Below, one piece after another: positions 8,658 through 16,811 of a DNA stretch of 36,083 nt. Both the position numbers and the translations under genes were made by a program. The DNA is from UBA2377 sp964429385. Its GTDB lineage: Bacteria; Verrucomicrobiota; Verrucomicrobiia; Opitutales; Opitutaceae. Under the pieces are notes generated by a model that made no database searches, had not been told where the DNA came from, and saw only the letters and a program-made list of their open reading frames with translations. The stretch lies in the NCBI GenBank assembly GCA_964429385.1, contig CAYSBR010000037.1:1-36083 (forward strand). The letters are read 5' to 3'. Position 1 is the stretch's first letter. The number at the start of each line of letters is the position of its first letter.

Positions 8658-9608
8658 ATGAGCGCTTCGCGGCTGAAAATCATTTCCGGAAATTCCAATC
8701 GACCTCTCGCAGAGGAGATTTGCAAATCCATCGGGGTGCCCTTGGCCGAGGCGACGGTCACAAGTTTCCCTGACGGGGAATCCTTTGTGAAGATCAACGA
8801 GAATATCCGAGGTCAGGATGTCTTCATCATCCAGTCCACCTGTCCGCCGACGAACCATCACCTGATGGAATTGTTGATCATGATTGATGCCGCCCGCCGG
8901 GCATCGGCGCAGCGTATCACGGCCGTGCTGCCTTTCTATGGCTACGCCCGTCAGGACCGCAAGGATCAGCCGCGGGTACCGATCACGGCCAAGCTCGTGG
9001 CGAACTTATTGGTGGCCGCGGGTGCGACCCGTATCCTGACGATGGATCTGCACAGCCAGCAGATCCAAGGCTTTTTCGATATTCCAGTGGATCATCTGTA
9101 TGCGTCGCCGGTGTTCTTCGAGTATCTGGCGAAACGCAAAAGCACAAATCCCCTGGTCGTGTGCTCGCCTGATGTCGGCGGTATGAAAATGGCCGCTGCC
9201 TACGCCGATACCATGGGGGCGGCGTTGAGCTTCGTGGCCAAAAAACGGAAAAGCGCGACCACGGTGGAGGCCATGAGCGTGGTGGGCGAGGTGGCCGGGT
9301 GTGATGTCCTACTGGTGGACGACATCACGGAGACGGCGGGGACGTTGACCGCGGCGGCCCGGATGCTGCGTGAGCATGGAGCGGTGAGCGTGAGCGCCGC
9401 AGTGAGCCACTGCATCCTGAACGAGGTGGCGGTCGAACGCCTGAAGAGCGGTCTGATTGACAATCTGATCACAACGAATTCCACGCCGGTCGTGACACAT
9501 GGGTTGCCTATCACGGTGCTGAGCATCGCCAAACTGCTGGGTGAGGCGATTGTCCGCATCACCAGCAACGAAAGCGTCACTGGCCTGTTTAAGATCAAAG
9601 GATTCTGA
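8658..9608 (+). CDS. prs: Ribose-phosphate pyrophosphokinase (PRPP synthetase)
   Basis: A 316-aa class I PRPP synthetase that makes phosphoribosyl pyrophosphate from ribose 5-phosphate and ATP for nucleotide, His and Trp synthesis. FPDGE at 37-41, the flexible-loop and ATP region YGYARQDRKDQPR at 94-106, His132 in MDLHS, and SPDVGG at 170-175 are all present. The PRPP-binding loop is VDDITETAGTL (220-230), a variant of the commoner VDD-x-x-DTGGT. The start follows the AGGA loop described above. The nearby convergent pyrE consumes its product. Confidence 0.96.
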   Translation: MSASRLKIISGNSNRPLAEEICKSIGVPLAEATVTSFPDGESFVKINENIRGQDVFIIQSTCPPTNHHLMELLIMIDAARRASAQRITAVLPFYGYARQDRKDQPRVPITAKLVANLLVAAGATRILTMDLHSQQIQGFFDIPVDHLYASPVFFEYLAKRKSTNPLVVCSPDVGGMKMAAAYADTMGAALSFVAKKRKSATTVEAMSVVGEVAGCDVLLVDDITETAGTLTAAARMLREHGAVSVSAAVSHCILNEVAVERLKSGLIDNLITTNSTPVVTHGLPITVLSIAKLLGEAIVRITSNESVTGLFKIKGF

Positions 9609-9674
9609 GTTCGGGAGTCATCAGGGATTTCTTCCGGGAACATCTGACGGTGAGCTCATGTCCGCAACGCGCCT

Positions 9675-11093
9675 ATGAAACCGAGAACCCTTCTTAGCTT
9701 CACCTTTGTGGCGGTGGCTGCCACCGCTTTGTTTTTCAGTCTCCACGCCAAGAATACCACGCCTGCACTCGGCAAAAAACCGGAGGTGCGGGTGGATGAT
9801 TCGCCACTCGGCGTGGGTACGGGGGCGTTGGTGACCAGTTATGCGGATGTGGTCGAACCAGTGCAGCGGGCGGTGGTCTCCGTTTACTCCACTAAAGTTG
9901 TCACGCAACGGGTGAGCCAGCATCCTTTGCTGCGGCAGTTTTACGATGTCCCCGACCAAGTGCGTGAACGCAAGGAGGAGGGGTTGGGGTCGGGGGTTAT
10001 TGTTTCTTCGGACGGCTATATCATCACGAACAACCATGTGATTGACGGGGCGGATGAGCTCAGCGTCCTGCTGCCCGATGAGCGGGAGTTCAAAGCCAAG
10101 CTCGTGGGGAAAGACCCCAAGACCGATATCGCAGTGATAAAAATCGATGCGGAGGATCTCCCGACGGTGACGCTCGCCAACAGCGACACCGTGCGCGTGG
10201 GGGATATCGCCTTTGCAGTCGGCAATCCTCTGGGTGTCGGCCAGACAGTGACCATGGGGATTGTCTCCGCCCGTGGACGCAAGAACTTGGGACTGCTGGA
10301 AAGCGTTGGCGGCTACGAGGATTTCATTCAAACGGATGCAGCGATCAACATGGGGAATTCCGGGGGAGCGCTGATTGACGCGAAGGGCCGCCTGATCGGT
10401 ATCAACAGCGCGATCATTTCCACGACCCGGGGCAACATCGGCATCGGTTTTGCGATCCCGATCAATCTCGCCGCGTCGATCATGCGCAGTTTGGTCGAGA
10501 CGGGGACCGTGTCCCGCGGTTTTCTTGGCGTCTCGGCAGACCCGATCACCCCGGATGTAGCCGAGGCGTTGGGCCTTTCCCGAGGCACCCGTGGTTTGAC
10601 CATCACGAATATCACGCCTGACAGCCCGGCGGAAAAAGCAGGTTTGCAGCTAGCCGATGTGATTCTCGCCGTGGATGGTCGCGCCCTGTCATCATTGGAG
10701 GACCTTCGATTGGTCATTGCGCAGGCTTCGCCTGGAACGAAGGTGACCCTGCGGGTGGCCCGTGATGGGGGAGAGCGTGAAGTTGAGGTTACCCTTGGTG
10801 CCCTGGCGGATCGCCTGACGGAATTACTTCCCGGTATTGAAGCGGCTCCGCTGACCGATGAGCTGCGCCGCCAGCTGGGCATTGATCCGAGGGCGAGCGG
10901 GCTGATCATTACCAAAGTGGAGCCCGGTTCACCCTATGCCGACCGATTGACGACGAACGTGGTGGTAATTGAGATCAATCGCGCGGCGGTGGCGGATGTG
11001 GCGTCCGCGCGCGAACTTTTGCGTGAAGGCCGCAACCTACTGCTGGTTTACTACCGGGGCGGGTTCCGCTATATCTCGCTGACCCTGCGATAG
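9675..11093 (+). CDS. Periplasmic serine protease, DegP/DegQ (HtrA) family
   Basis: A 472-aa HtrA-type protease and chaperone for damaged periplasmic and outer-membrane proteins. An N-terminal hydrophobic segment (about residues 5-24) acts as signal or anchor. The trypsin-like domain holds the complete triad: His121 (TNNHV), Asp151 (KTDIAV) and Ser229 (MGNSGGAL). Two PDZ domains follow, at about 275-370 and 385-472; the first contains the DSPAEKAGLQLADVIL carboxylate-binding type segment. DegP, DegQ and DegS cannot be separated with certainty, but two PDZ domains argue against DegS. It is followed by a terminator shared with pyrE. Confidence 0.93.
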   Translation: MKPRTLLSFTFVAVAATALFFSLHAKNTTPALGKKPEVRVDDSPLGVGTGALVTSYADVVEPVQRAVVSVYSTKVVTQRVSQHPLLRQFYDVPDQVRERKEEGLGSGVIVSSDGYIITNNHVIDGADELSVLLPDEREFKAKLVGKDPKTDIAVIKIDAEDLPTVTLANSDTVRVGDIAFAVGNPLGVGQTVTMGIVSARGRKNLGLLESVGGYEDFIQTDAAINMGNSGGALIDAKGRLIGINSAIISTTRGNIGIGFAIPINLAASIMRSLVETGTVSRGFLGVSADPITPDVAEALGLSRGTRGLTITNITPDSPAEKAGLQLADVILAVDGRALSSLEDLRLVIAQASPGTKVTLRVARDGGEREVEVTLGALADRLTELLPGIEAAPLTDELRRQLGIDPRASGLIITKVEPGSPYADRLTTNVVVIEINRAAVADVASARELLREGRNLLLVYYRGGFRYISLTLR

Positions 11094-11116
11094 AGTTTTC
11101 CTGCAACAGCGAAAAG

Positions 11117-11150
11117 AAAAGGCCCGCCGGTTAGTCGGCGGGCCTTTTGC
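11117..11150. terminator. Bidirectional terminator between degP-like gene and pyrE
   Basis: Arms 11117-11129 and 11136-11148 form a 13-bp stem (AAAAGGCCCGCCG/CGGCGGGCCTTTT). The A-run on one side and T-run on the other let it work on both strands, which fits the two convergent genes. Confidence 0.9.
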
Positions 11151-11173
11151 GTCTCAAAAATGGAGAGCCCGCT

Positions 11174-11743
11174 TCAGCTGCCTGGCTTTTGCACCGGGAT
11201 GGCGGCGAGTTCGGGGGGGAGATGGTCCGCTTCGTAGGTGGGGAAACTCAATTCCATCAGAGATATCACAGGGGTATCGAAGCGCGCGTGACCGGCGCTG
11301 CGATCCACGAGCATGGCGATCGCGACGGGGATGGCCCCCGCTTGCTTGATAAGATTGAGGCATTCGATCACTCGGCCGCCGCGCGTCACAACGTCTTCGA
11401 CGATCAAGACTTTTTCCCCGGGTGTAAATCTGAACCCCCGGCGCATCACCAAGGCATCATTTTCCTTTTCGGCAAAGAGGTAGCGGGAGCGGGTTTGCCG
11501 GGCGACCTCCTGCCCGATGACGAGCCCGCCCATGGCGGGAGCCAGCACCGTGGTGAAATCGTGACCCTTGAGCTTGGCCACGAGCAGCGTGGCCAGCCGC
11601 TCCATCGCATCCATGTGCTGGCAGACTTGCGCGCATTGAAAAAAGTGGCCGCTGTGCAGCCCCGAGCGAAGTACAAAGTGACCTCGCAGCAGAGCGCCGG
11701 TGCGGGTGAAAATATCGAGAACCTCTCGCTGGGTGGAGTCCAT
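11174..11743 (-). CDS. pyrE: Orotate phosphoribosyltransferase
   Basis: A 189-aa enzyme joining PRPP to orotate to give OMP in pyrimidine synthesis. The PRPP loop VLIVEDVVTRGGR lies at 112-124, with the conserved acidic pair in VED; the RGGR ending replaces the commoner TGGS. The LRSGLHSGHF segment near residue 25 and AEKENDALVMRRGF near 91 also match the family. The frame stays open upstream to 11830, but I place the start at the ATG at 11743, where homology to the family begins; the 29 residues before it look like non-coding sequence. No good ribosome binding site is seen. Confidence 0.93.
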   Translation of the reverse strand: MDSTQREVLDIFTRTGALLRGHFVLRSGLHSGHFFQCAQVCQHMDAMERLATLLVAKLKGHDFTTVLAPAMGGLVIGQEVARQTRSRYLFAEKENDALVMRRGFRFTPGEKVLIVEDVVTRGGRVIECLNLIKQAGAIPVAIAMLVDRSAGHARFDTPVISLMELSFPTYEADHLPPELAAIPVQKPGS

Positions 11744-11861
11744 GCGGACGACTGTGGGCCGGCTTTTCAAAAAACCAAAACATTTTGACGAACATCGGTG
11801 CGGCGCGCGAAATGGAAGTTGACAAGGCAAAGACGATAATGAGTTTTTTGCCCTTCTGATT

Positions 11862-11936
<75 letters not shown>

Positions 11937-11939
11937 CTT

Positions 11940-11974
11940 CCGCCTCGCGGCGAGAGTGAGGCGGGGTGTTCTTT
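11940..11974 (+). terminator. Terminator-like hairpin after tRNA-Lys
   Basis: CCGCCTC (11940-11946) pairs with GAGGCGG (11958-11964) over an 11-base loop, followed by GGTGTTCTTT. It begins 4 bases after the encoded CCA of tRNA-Lys. Confidence 0.5.
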
Positions 11975-12008
11975 AACAAATTTGGTCGGCGGCACGGTCC
12001 TTTTCCCT

Positions 12009-12083
12009 GCCGGCGTAGCTCAACGGTAGAGCACCTGTTTTGTAAACAGGCGGTTGCGGGTTCGAATCCCATCGCCGGCTCCA
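12009..12083 (+). tRNA. tRNA-Thr (anticodon TGT)
   Basis: Acceptor GCCGGCG (12009-12015) pairs with CGCCGGC (12073-12079). The anticodon stem CCTGT/ACAGG encloses TTTGTAA, anticodon TGT (Thr, ACA). CCA is encoded at 12081-12083. Confidence 0.95.
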
Positions 12084-12162
12084 TTTTTCAGCTTCTACTT
12101 CTGATCGACCATGCAAGCCCTCGGCGCCTATGGCACGGTTCCGACATGCAATTTAAATCCAC

Positions 12163-12236
12163 TGCCTGGTGGTGTAATGGTAGCACAGCAGATTCTGACT
12201 CTGCTTGTCTAGGTTCGAGTCCTAGCCGGGCAGCCA
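12163..12236 (+). tRNA. tRNA-Gln (anticodon CTG)
   Basis: Acceptor TGCCTGG (12163-12169) pairs with CCGGGCA (12226-12232). The anticodon stem GCAGA/TCTGC encloses TTCTGAC, anticodon CTG (Gln, CAG). CCA is encoded. If the genome lacks GlnRS, GatCAB from this same window would convert Glu-tRNA(Gln) to Gln-tRNA(Gln). Confidence 0.95.
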
Positions 12237-12537
12237 TTTTCCCTCGCCTGTGAGGGGATTTTCATCGTTTTTGGGGATGCGGGGTTGACAGCCAAGATTC
12301 GATAACCCTTGTTCGCGTGCTCCTGTGATTGCCTGCGCCAACCAATCGTTTTCCCCGCATCGTCTCCCTGTTGGAATTTTGTTTTCCAAATCCGAGATTT
12401 CGGCTGAAGTAGCATGCAACGTGCTTAAGACGGCGTAGAGAGTGCCGCCGATACACTCACTTTGATTTTCCCGCCAAATTTGCTTTCACTTTCTTTCACC
12501 TCACTGACAGTCAAATCTCCCAATCACCCATCATACT
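12237..12537 (+). other. Intergenic region before the exbB operon
   Basis: These 301 bases hold no credible gene. CCCTC/GAGGG at 12241-12245 and 12252-12256 followed by GATTTTC is a terminator-like hairpin ending the tRNA-Gln transcript. TTGACA at 12285-12290 is a good -35 match but lacks a convincing -10 at the proper distance. The promoter of the TonB operon must lie in this region or upstream, but I cannot place it. Confidence 0.4.
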
Positions 12538-13203
12538 ATGATTACTGATATGCCGATGTTCGCGTTCCTGATGAACATGACGTTCATGGAACTTTTTATC
12601 GCTGGCGAATGGATCATGTGGCCGATCCTCCTGACCTCCTTCATCGGGATCACGGTGATTGTCGAGCGGCTCATCTTCATCTTCGGTGAGAACAGCCGTC
12701 GCGATCCGGAAGTCGTGGAGAAGATCCTTGAGAAGGTCGAGCATCAGGATCACGCGGGTGCGATCGCCTTGGGCAAGAACAGCAAGGATTTCGTTGCCCG
12801 TGTGCTGGTTTACGCCTTGGAGCATCGTGAGCATTCCTTCGAAAACGCGCTGGTGCGCGCTTCCAATCGTGAACTGGCCCGCTTCCAGCAGGGCATGCCC
12901 ACCCTTGATGCCATCATCCCGATCGCGCAGCTCTTGGGTCTCTTGGGTACGGTGACCGGCATGATGCGTGTGTTCGCCGCCCTCGGTGAGGGTGACATTG
13001 CGGAAAATGCCGGTATGATCACCGGTGGTGTTGCCGAGGCGCTCATTGCCGTGGCCGCCGGTCTGGCGATCGCCATCGCCGCCATGCTTCCCTTCAATTA
13101 TCTCACGGCTCGAGCCGAGCTGGCCAAGCAGGAGCTCACTGATGCCGCGACTGCGCTGGAGATGATCCTCCACAAGCAACAGGGCAACTCGGTCAAGAAC
13201 TGA
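12538..13203 (+). CDS. exbB: ExbB/TolQ/MotA-family proton channel protein
   Basis: A 221-aa inner-membrane protein that with ExbD converts the proton gradient into work on TonB. Three membrane segments are visible, at about residues 23-48, 118-140 and 163-186, with a cytoplasmic domain between the first two. The core AQLLGLLGTVTGMMRVF and the GGVAEALIAVAAGLAIAIAA segment are the family hallmark. Neighbouring exbD and tonB genes make ExbB more likely than TolQ. It opens a tightly spaced operon reaching about 17348. No Shine-Dalgarno is seen before the ATG. Confidence 0.92.
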   Translation: MITDMPMFAFLMNMTFMELFIAGEWIMWPILLTSFIGITVIVERLIFIFGENSRRDPEVVEKILEKVEHQDHAGAIALGKNSKDFVARVLVYALEHREHSFENALVRASNRELARFQQGMPTLDAIIPIAQLLGLLGTVTGMMRVFAALGEGDIAENAGMITGGVAEALIAVAAGLAIAIAAMLPFNYLTARAELAKQELTDAATALEMILHKQQGNSVKN

Positions 13204-13243
13204 GCGACCTGAAACGCCTCTTAACCCAAGTCGCTCACGCAAC

Positions 13244-13660
13244 ATGACCGGCGGTAGCCCAGGTGGTGGCCCAAAGAAGGCGCGCATTGAGATCATTCCT
13301 CTCATTGACGTTATCTTCTTCCTGCTGGCCACCTTCATCCTCTTCACGCTTTCGCTGAACAGCACGGGCGGCTTGCGGGTTTCCCTTCCCAGGGCGGAGA
13401 CTAGTAAAGCCCGCGACCCATCTGGGGCGGTTACGATCAGCGTCACTCAAGAGGGAACAATCGCGTGGAACAAAGACCCTGTCACGCTCGACGAATTCCT
13501 CGTCAGGCTCCAAGCCTACAAAGCCAGTGAGCCCAATCCCAAGGTTCTGATCAATGGCGATGAAAACGCCTATTTCAGTCAGGCTATCTACGTCTTCGAC
13601 GAGGTTCGTAAGTCAGGCATCAATAAAATCCTGATTGAAACCCGAGTGAAGCAGAACTGA
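13244..13660 (+). CDS. exbD: ExbD/TolR-family biopolymer transport protein (copy 1)
   Basis: A 138-aa ExbD-type protein: a short cytoplasmic N-terminus, one membrane helix (about residues 20-40, IPLIDVIFFLLATFILF) containing the conserved proton-carrying Asp of PLIDV, and a periplasmic domain. It would form the ExbB-ExbD motor. Residues encoded by 13280-13347 are nearly identical at DNA level to those in the next gene, while the rest of the two proteins has diverged. The gene lies 40 bases after exbB. Confidence 0.92.
   Translation: MTGGSPGGGPKKARIEIIPLIDVIFFLLATFILFTLSLNSTGGLRVSLPRAETSKARDPSGAVTISVTQEGTIAWNKDPVTLDEFLVRLQAYKASEPNPKVLINGDENAYFSQAIYVFDEVRKSGINKILIETRVKQN
13280..13347 (+). repeat. 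68-bp block shared by the two exbD genes (copy A)
   Basis: The 68 bases are repeated at 13741-13808 with one mismatch (GTTATC versus GTCATC). They encode the ARIEIIPLIDVIFFLLATFILFT membrane helix region (in shorter parts). Flanking sequence in both genes has diverged sharply. Confidence 0.95.
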
Positions 13661-13698
13661 CCCAGTGCAAGTTTCCTTCCGCTCTTAATTCTCACGTC

Positions 13699-14136
13699 AT
13701 GGCCGGAAAACACACTCCCAATACGTTGCCGCGTAAACAAGCGCGCATTGAGATCATTCCTCTCATTGACGTCATCTTCTTCCTGCTGGCCACCTTCATC
13801 CTCTTCACCTTGTCGCTGGATAAGATCAATTCGATTGAGGTGCAGCTGCCGCAGGCGGTTCCTCCAACAGGAGGCCCGCCGCCCGATGAAAATGAAATGG
13901 TGACCTTGCAGGTATCTGAGCAGGAGACTGTCTTCTGGAATCGCGAACCCATCACGCTGTCAGAAGTCACTCCCCGCCTGCAAAACCATAAAAATCAATA
14001 TCCCAATGCCCGTGTCCTGATCGCGACCGATGACCGTGCGCGCTACAGCTTGGGCATTGAGGTTCTGGACAAGGTGCGCAAAGAGGGGATTGAGGCTGTC
14101 TCAGTCGAAACCCGAGTGCGCCCGACCGGCCGGTAA
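13699..14136 (+). CDS. exbD: ExbD/TolR-family biopolymer transport protein (copy 2)
   Basis: A 145-aa paralogue of the preceding gene with the same plan: the ARIEIIPLIDVIFFLL membrane helix with the conserved Asp, then a periplasmic domain containing VFWNREPITLSEVTPRL, analogous to IAWNKDPVTLDEFLVRL in copy 1. Tandem ExbD pairs occur in several TonB systems, and the two may form a heterodimer in one motor. It lies 24 bases before tonB. Confidence 0.92.
   Translation: MAGKHTPNTLPRKQARIEIIPLIDVIFFLLATFILFTLSLDKINSIEVQLPQAVPPTGGPPPDENEMVTLQVSEQETVFWNREPITLSEVTPRLQNHKNQYPNARVLIATDDRARYSLGIEVLDKVRKEGIEAVSVETRVRPTGR
13741..13808 (+). repeat. 68-bp block shared by the two exbD genes (copy B)
   Basis: Second copy of the block at 13280-13347, identical at 67 of 68 positions by direct reading. 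Confidence 0.95.
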
Positions 14137-14160
14137 AACTGGGCAGACAAAGAAATACCA

Positions 14161-14817
14161 ATGAGCAGAGATATTATCATCGGCATTATCACCTCGGCCC
14201 TTTTGCATGGCGGCTTCTTTGCCAGCTCCTTTCTCAAATTCGAGAAGCCGGAGGTTGCGATTGTCGAGGAAGAGCCCGTCATTGAGCTTATTCCGATGCC
14301 AGAGCTGGATCTGGAGGAGCCGGAAGTCATTCATGAGGATAGCTCCGAGCCTTCGGAAGTCATTGAATTTGCGCCGCCATCCCTGGCCGACGTCCCGCAG
14401 TTGCCTACGCCGGATGCCTTTGTTCAGCCCTTGCAACCTCCGCCGCCTGAAGGGCTGAAGCCCGTTGCAGGTGCAATTTCCATTCCTCAGACCCGTGTTT
14501 CCGGTTTAGGGCAGGGGGTTGAGGTCATTGATATCAGTTTGCTTGACCAGCGTCCGGTGCCCCGCGTGCAGATTCAGCCGCAGTATCCCTTTGAAATGCG
14601 CCGTGCCGGTATCACCGGTGAGGTTCTGGTGGAGTTCATTGTGGACAGCAATGGGGATGTCCGGAATCCGTTTGTGGTCCGTTCGACCAATCGCGAATTT
14701 GACGCTGCGGCCATTCAGGCGATTAGCCGATGGAAGTTCCGCCCTGGTCGCCGCGGTGGACGAGACGTCAACACCAGCCGCGTTCAGCAGCCGTTCACCT
14801 TTAACATCAGCGAGTAA
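14161..14817 (+). CDS. tonB: TonB-family energy transducer
   Basis: A 218-aa TonB-like protein coupling the ExbBD motor to outer-membrane receptors. An N-terminal membrane anchor (about residues 5-24) carries the His of SALLHGG, a position important in TonB and TolA anchors. A Glu/Pro-rich periplasmic spacer covers about 30-110. The C-terminal TonB domain (about 135-218) shows YPFEMRRAGITGEVLVEF, DSNGDV, and the FDAAAIQAISRWKFRP block typical of TonB_C. No receptor gene lies nearby, so the substrate is unknown. Confidence 0.9.
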   Translation: MSRDIIIGIITSALLHGGFFASSFLKFEKPEVAIVEEEPVIELIPMPELDLEEPEVIHEDSSEPSEVIEFAPPSLADVPQLPTPDAFVQPLQPPPPEGLKPVAGAISIPQTRVSGLGQGVEVIDISLLDQRPVPRVQIQPQYPFEMRRAGITGEVLVEFIVDSNGDVRNPFVVRSTNREFDAAAIQAISRWKFRPGRRGGRDVNTSRVQQPFTFNISE

Positions 14818-14820
14818 ACG

Positions 14821-16218
14821 ATGCGCTCGGAATCTGCAATTTCATCCCCCGTTCGTCTCTCCCTTTGGAGTCGTGTTGGCGCCGTTCTGCTTTGCGTCAG
14901 CGTGTTGCTTTCATCGGTCCAGGCCCAAAGTGGCGAGCAGTCCTTTCAACTCTCGGACCGGGTCAGTGCAGAGATCCCCAAGCTCCAGCCTTTGCTGGAT
15001 GCTCAAAACTGGAATGGAGCAATCGCCCTGATCAATTCGCTGCTGACGCAAGCAGCTCCGAATAGCTATGATCAGGCCGTCCTGAGCGATATTCTGGGGA
15101 AAATCTATCTGCAAAAAGGGGATTATGCCCCGGCGATTGCTCCGATGGAAACCGCGCTGCGCCTCTCCGATGCGCACGGATACCTCAAGGGGCGAGGAGC
15201 GGATGCGTTGGTTGATTTTCTTTCCAAGCTCTATTACGCGGAAGGAACGGCGGCCAAGTCTTTGGACATTCAGCGCCAGTATCTCCAGAGGGCCACGACT
15301 TATGTACAGCGGCTCATTAATTCTGAGGGCGGACTTACGGTCGATAACCAGCTTTTTTATACCACGCTCCTTTACACGCGGGCGGTCCTTGACGCCAACA
15401 ACCTCGACACAGCCTTGCTTAAGCAAACCATCAGCGAAGCGGAAAAAGCGCTGCTGATGTCGGCCCGGCCTCGCGAAAATTTCTACCAGATCCTTATCTC
15501 GTCGTTGCAACAGCTGAATGATTATAAGCGTTCAGCCGATTACTACGAGATTCTCGTCAAACTTTATCCCTCCAATCGCACCTATTGGCAGCAATTGGCC
15601 GCCATTTATACCACGCTGGCGCAAGAGACCAAAGATGAGCGTGAAGCTTACGCTTACAATCTGCGCAGCATTTTGACGATGGAGCGCGCGCAAGCCTTGG
15701 GTTTTCTGAACACCCCTCGTGATAATTTCAATCTCGTTGGCGTCTATTTTAATATCAACCAGTTTGGCAAGGCGACGGAAATTCTTCACAAGGGCCTGAA
15801 CGACAAAACGATCGAGTCCACACAAAGAAATTGGGAGCTTTTGGCCTATTCTTACCAACAGGTTAACCGGGAAAATCAAGCGGTGGAAGTTCTGCTAGAG
15901 GCCACCAAGCTCTTTCCGGAATCCGGGCAATTGGAGTTTCAACTGGGCCAGATCTATTATTCCTTGGAGCGCTATGATCCTGCCTACCGGCATTTCCGGC
16001 TGGCCGTTGAGAAGGGTTCTTTGGAGCGTCCTTTGGCCGTGTACTCCTTTTTGGGCTACCTCTGCTATGAGCAGGAGAAATACGAGGAAGGTATCAAAAT
16101 CCTCAAGCAAGCGCTGGAGCTGCCCGGAGCCGAAGCAGATCAGCAATTGCCTCGTCTGCTGCAAGCCATGGAAGATGCTCTCGCTGCGCGTGAGACCACG
16201 CCTTCTTCGGGGAGCTAA
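14821..16218 (+). CDS. Exported TPR-repeat protein of the TonB operon
   Basis: A 465-aa protein with a signal peptide or anchor (about residues 15-37, ending VQAQSG) followed by helical tetratricopeptide-like repeats over most of its length, for example the segment around LEFQLGQIYYSLERYDPAYRHF near residue 365-390 (in parts). It begins 3 bases after the tonB stop, so it is almost certainly cotranscribed. TPR proteins accompany ExbBD-TonB in some marine bacteria (TtpC-like arrangement is an analogy, not shown homology). A role as a scaffold for the TonB complex in the periplasm is an inference. Confidence 0.75.
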   Translation: MRSESAISSPVRLSLWSRVGAVLLCVSVLLSSVQAQSGEQSFQLSDRVSAEIPKLQPLLDAQNWNGAIALINSLLTQAAPNSYDQAVLSDILGKIYLQKGDYAPAIAPMETALRLSDAHGYLKGRGADALVDFLSKLYYAEGTAAKSLDIQRQYLQRATTYVQRLINSEGGLTVDNQLFYTTLLYTRAVLDANNLDTALLKQTISEAEKALLMSARPRENFYQILISSLQQLNDYKRSADYYEILVKLYPSNRTYWQQLAAIYTTLAQETKDEREAYAYNLRSILTMERAQALGFLNTPRDNFNLVGVYFNINQFGKATEILHKGLNDKTIESTQRNWELLAYSYQQVNRENQAVEVLLEATKLFPESGQLEFQLGQIYYSLERYDPAYRHFRLAVEKGSLERPLAVYSFLGYLCYEQEKYEEGIKILKQALELPGAEADQQLPRLLQAMEDALAARETTPSSGS

Positions 16219-16247
16219 CACCTGATCACGATCCAAAACTTACCCAC

Positions 16248-16781
16248 ATGAAAAAAGCTATCTTCATTTTCCCGCTGTTGGGCATGATTATCTTCATCGG
16301 TATCTGGTGGAGTCACCACACCGAGCATGAGAAGCGCAAGCAGGATAAGGTCGTGCAGGCCCGGCAGGAGCTCGAAGAGCGCCGGAAGCAGGAGGCTCGT
16401 GATCGCGATGTGGCAATCAAAGACGCACTGAAAGCCCAAGAAGAACGCCGCAAAGAACGCGCTGAGAAAGAGGCGCAAGAAAAGGCCAAGCAGGAGGTCC
16501 GCCAGCAGGCAATTGAACGCCGCGACCGCACGGCCAGTGAGCGTCAGCGTTTTAGTAATCAAGCCGATCAGCTGGCCGAAAGCATCCGCAAGGAAAAGGA
16601 AGCCGTTGCAGCCCTCGAAGAAGACAAGCGCAAAGCGAGCGCCGATCTTGAGCGCCTGCGTGAAATCGTGCGGCAGGTCCAGTCCAACGAGCGCAATCTC
16701 CTCGGTGTCATTGATCGAATCACTCAAGCGGAAGCGGCCCGCGCTGCGGCGGCTGCCGCCGCAGCAGCCTCACGGCGCTGA
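16248..16781 (+). CDS. Membrane-anchored coiled-coil protein A (unknown function)
   Basis: A 177-aa protein I do not recognise. It starts with a single membrane helix (about residues 4-21), then a highly charged Arg/Glu/Lys/Gln coiled-coil of about 25-155, and ends in an Ala-rich run with terminal Arg-Arg. The next gene has the same plan. It lies 29 bases after the TPR gene. The hydrophobic start followed by charged residues suggests a signal anchor. Low-complexity coiled-coil matches to TolA and similar proteins would be expected by composition alone and would not prove a function. Confidence 0.6.
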   Translation: MKKAIFIFPLLGMIIFIGIWWSHHTEHEKRKQDKVVQARQELEERRKQEARDRDVAIKDALKAQEERRKERAEKEAQEKAKQEVRQQAIERRDRTASERQRFSNQADQLAESIRKEKEAVAALEEDKRKASADLERLREIVRQVQSNERNLLGVIDRITQAEAARAAAAAAAAASRR

Positions 16782-16811
16782 CCCTGAAACCCAGAGCCCG
16801 TTCTCATCGTC

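Noticed and set aside
11744..11830. 29-codon upstream extension of pyrE
   Set aside because: Family homology starts at the ATG at 11743; the extension is rich in Cys, Arg and Pro and lies in the region upstream of the gene.
12285..12310. TTGACA as promoter of the TonB operon
   Set aside because: No suitable -10 element at 16-18 bases, and it lies about 250 bases from exbB.
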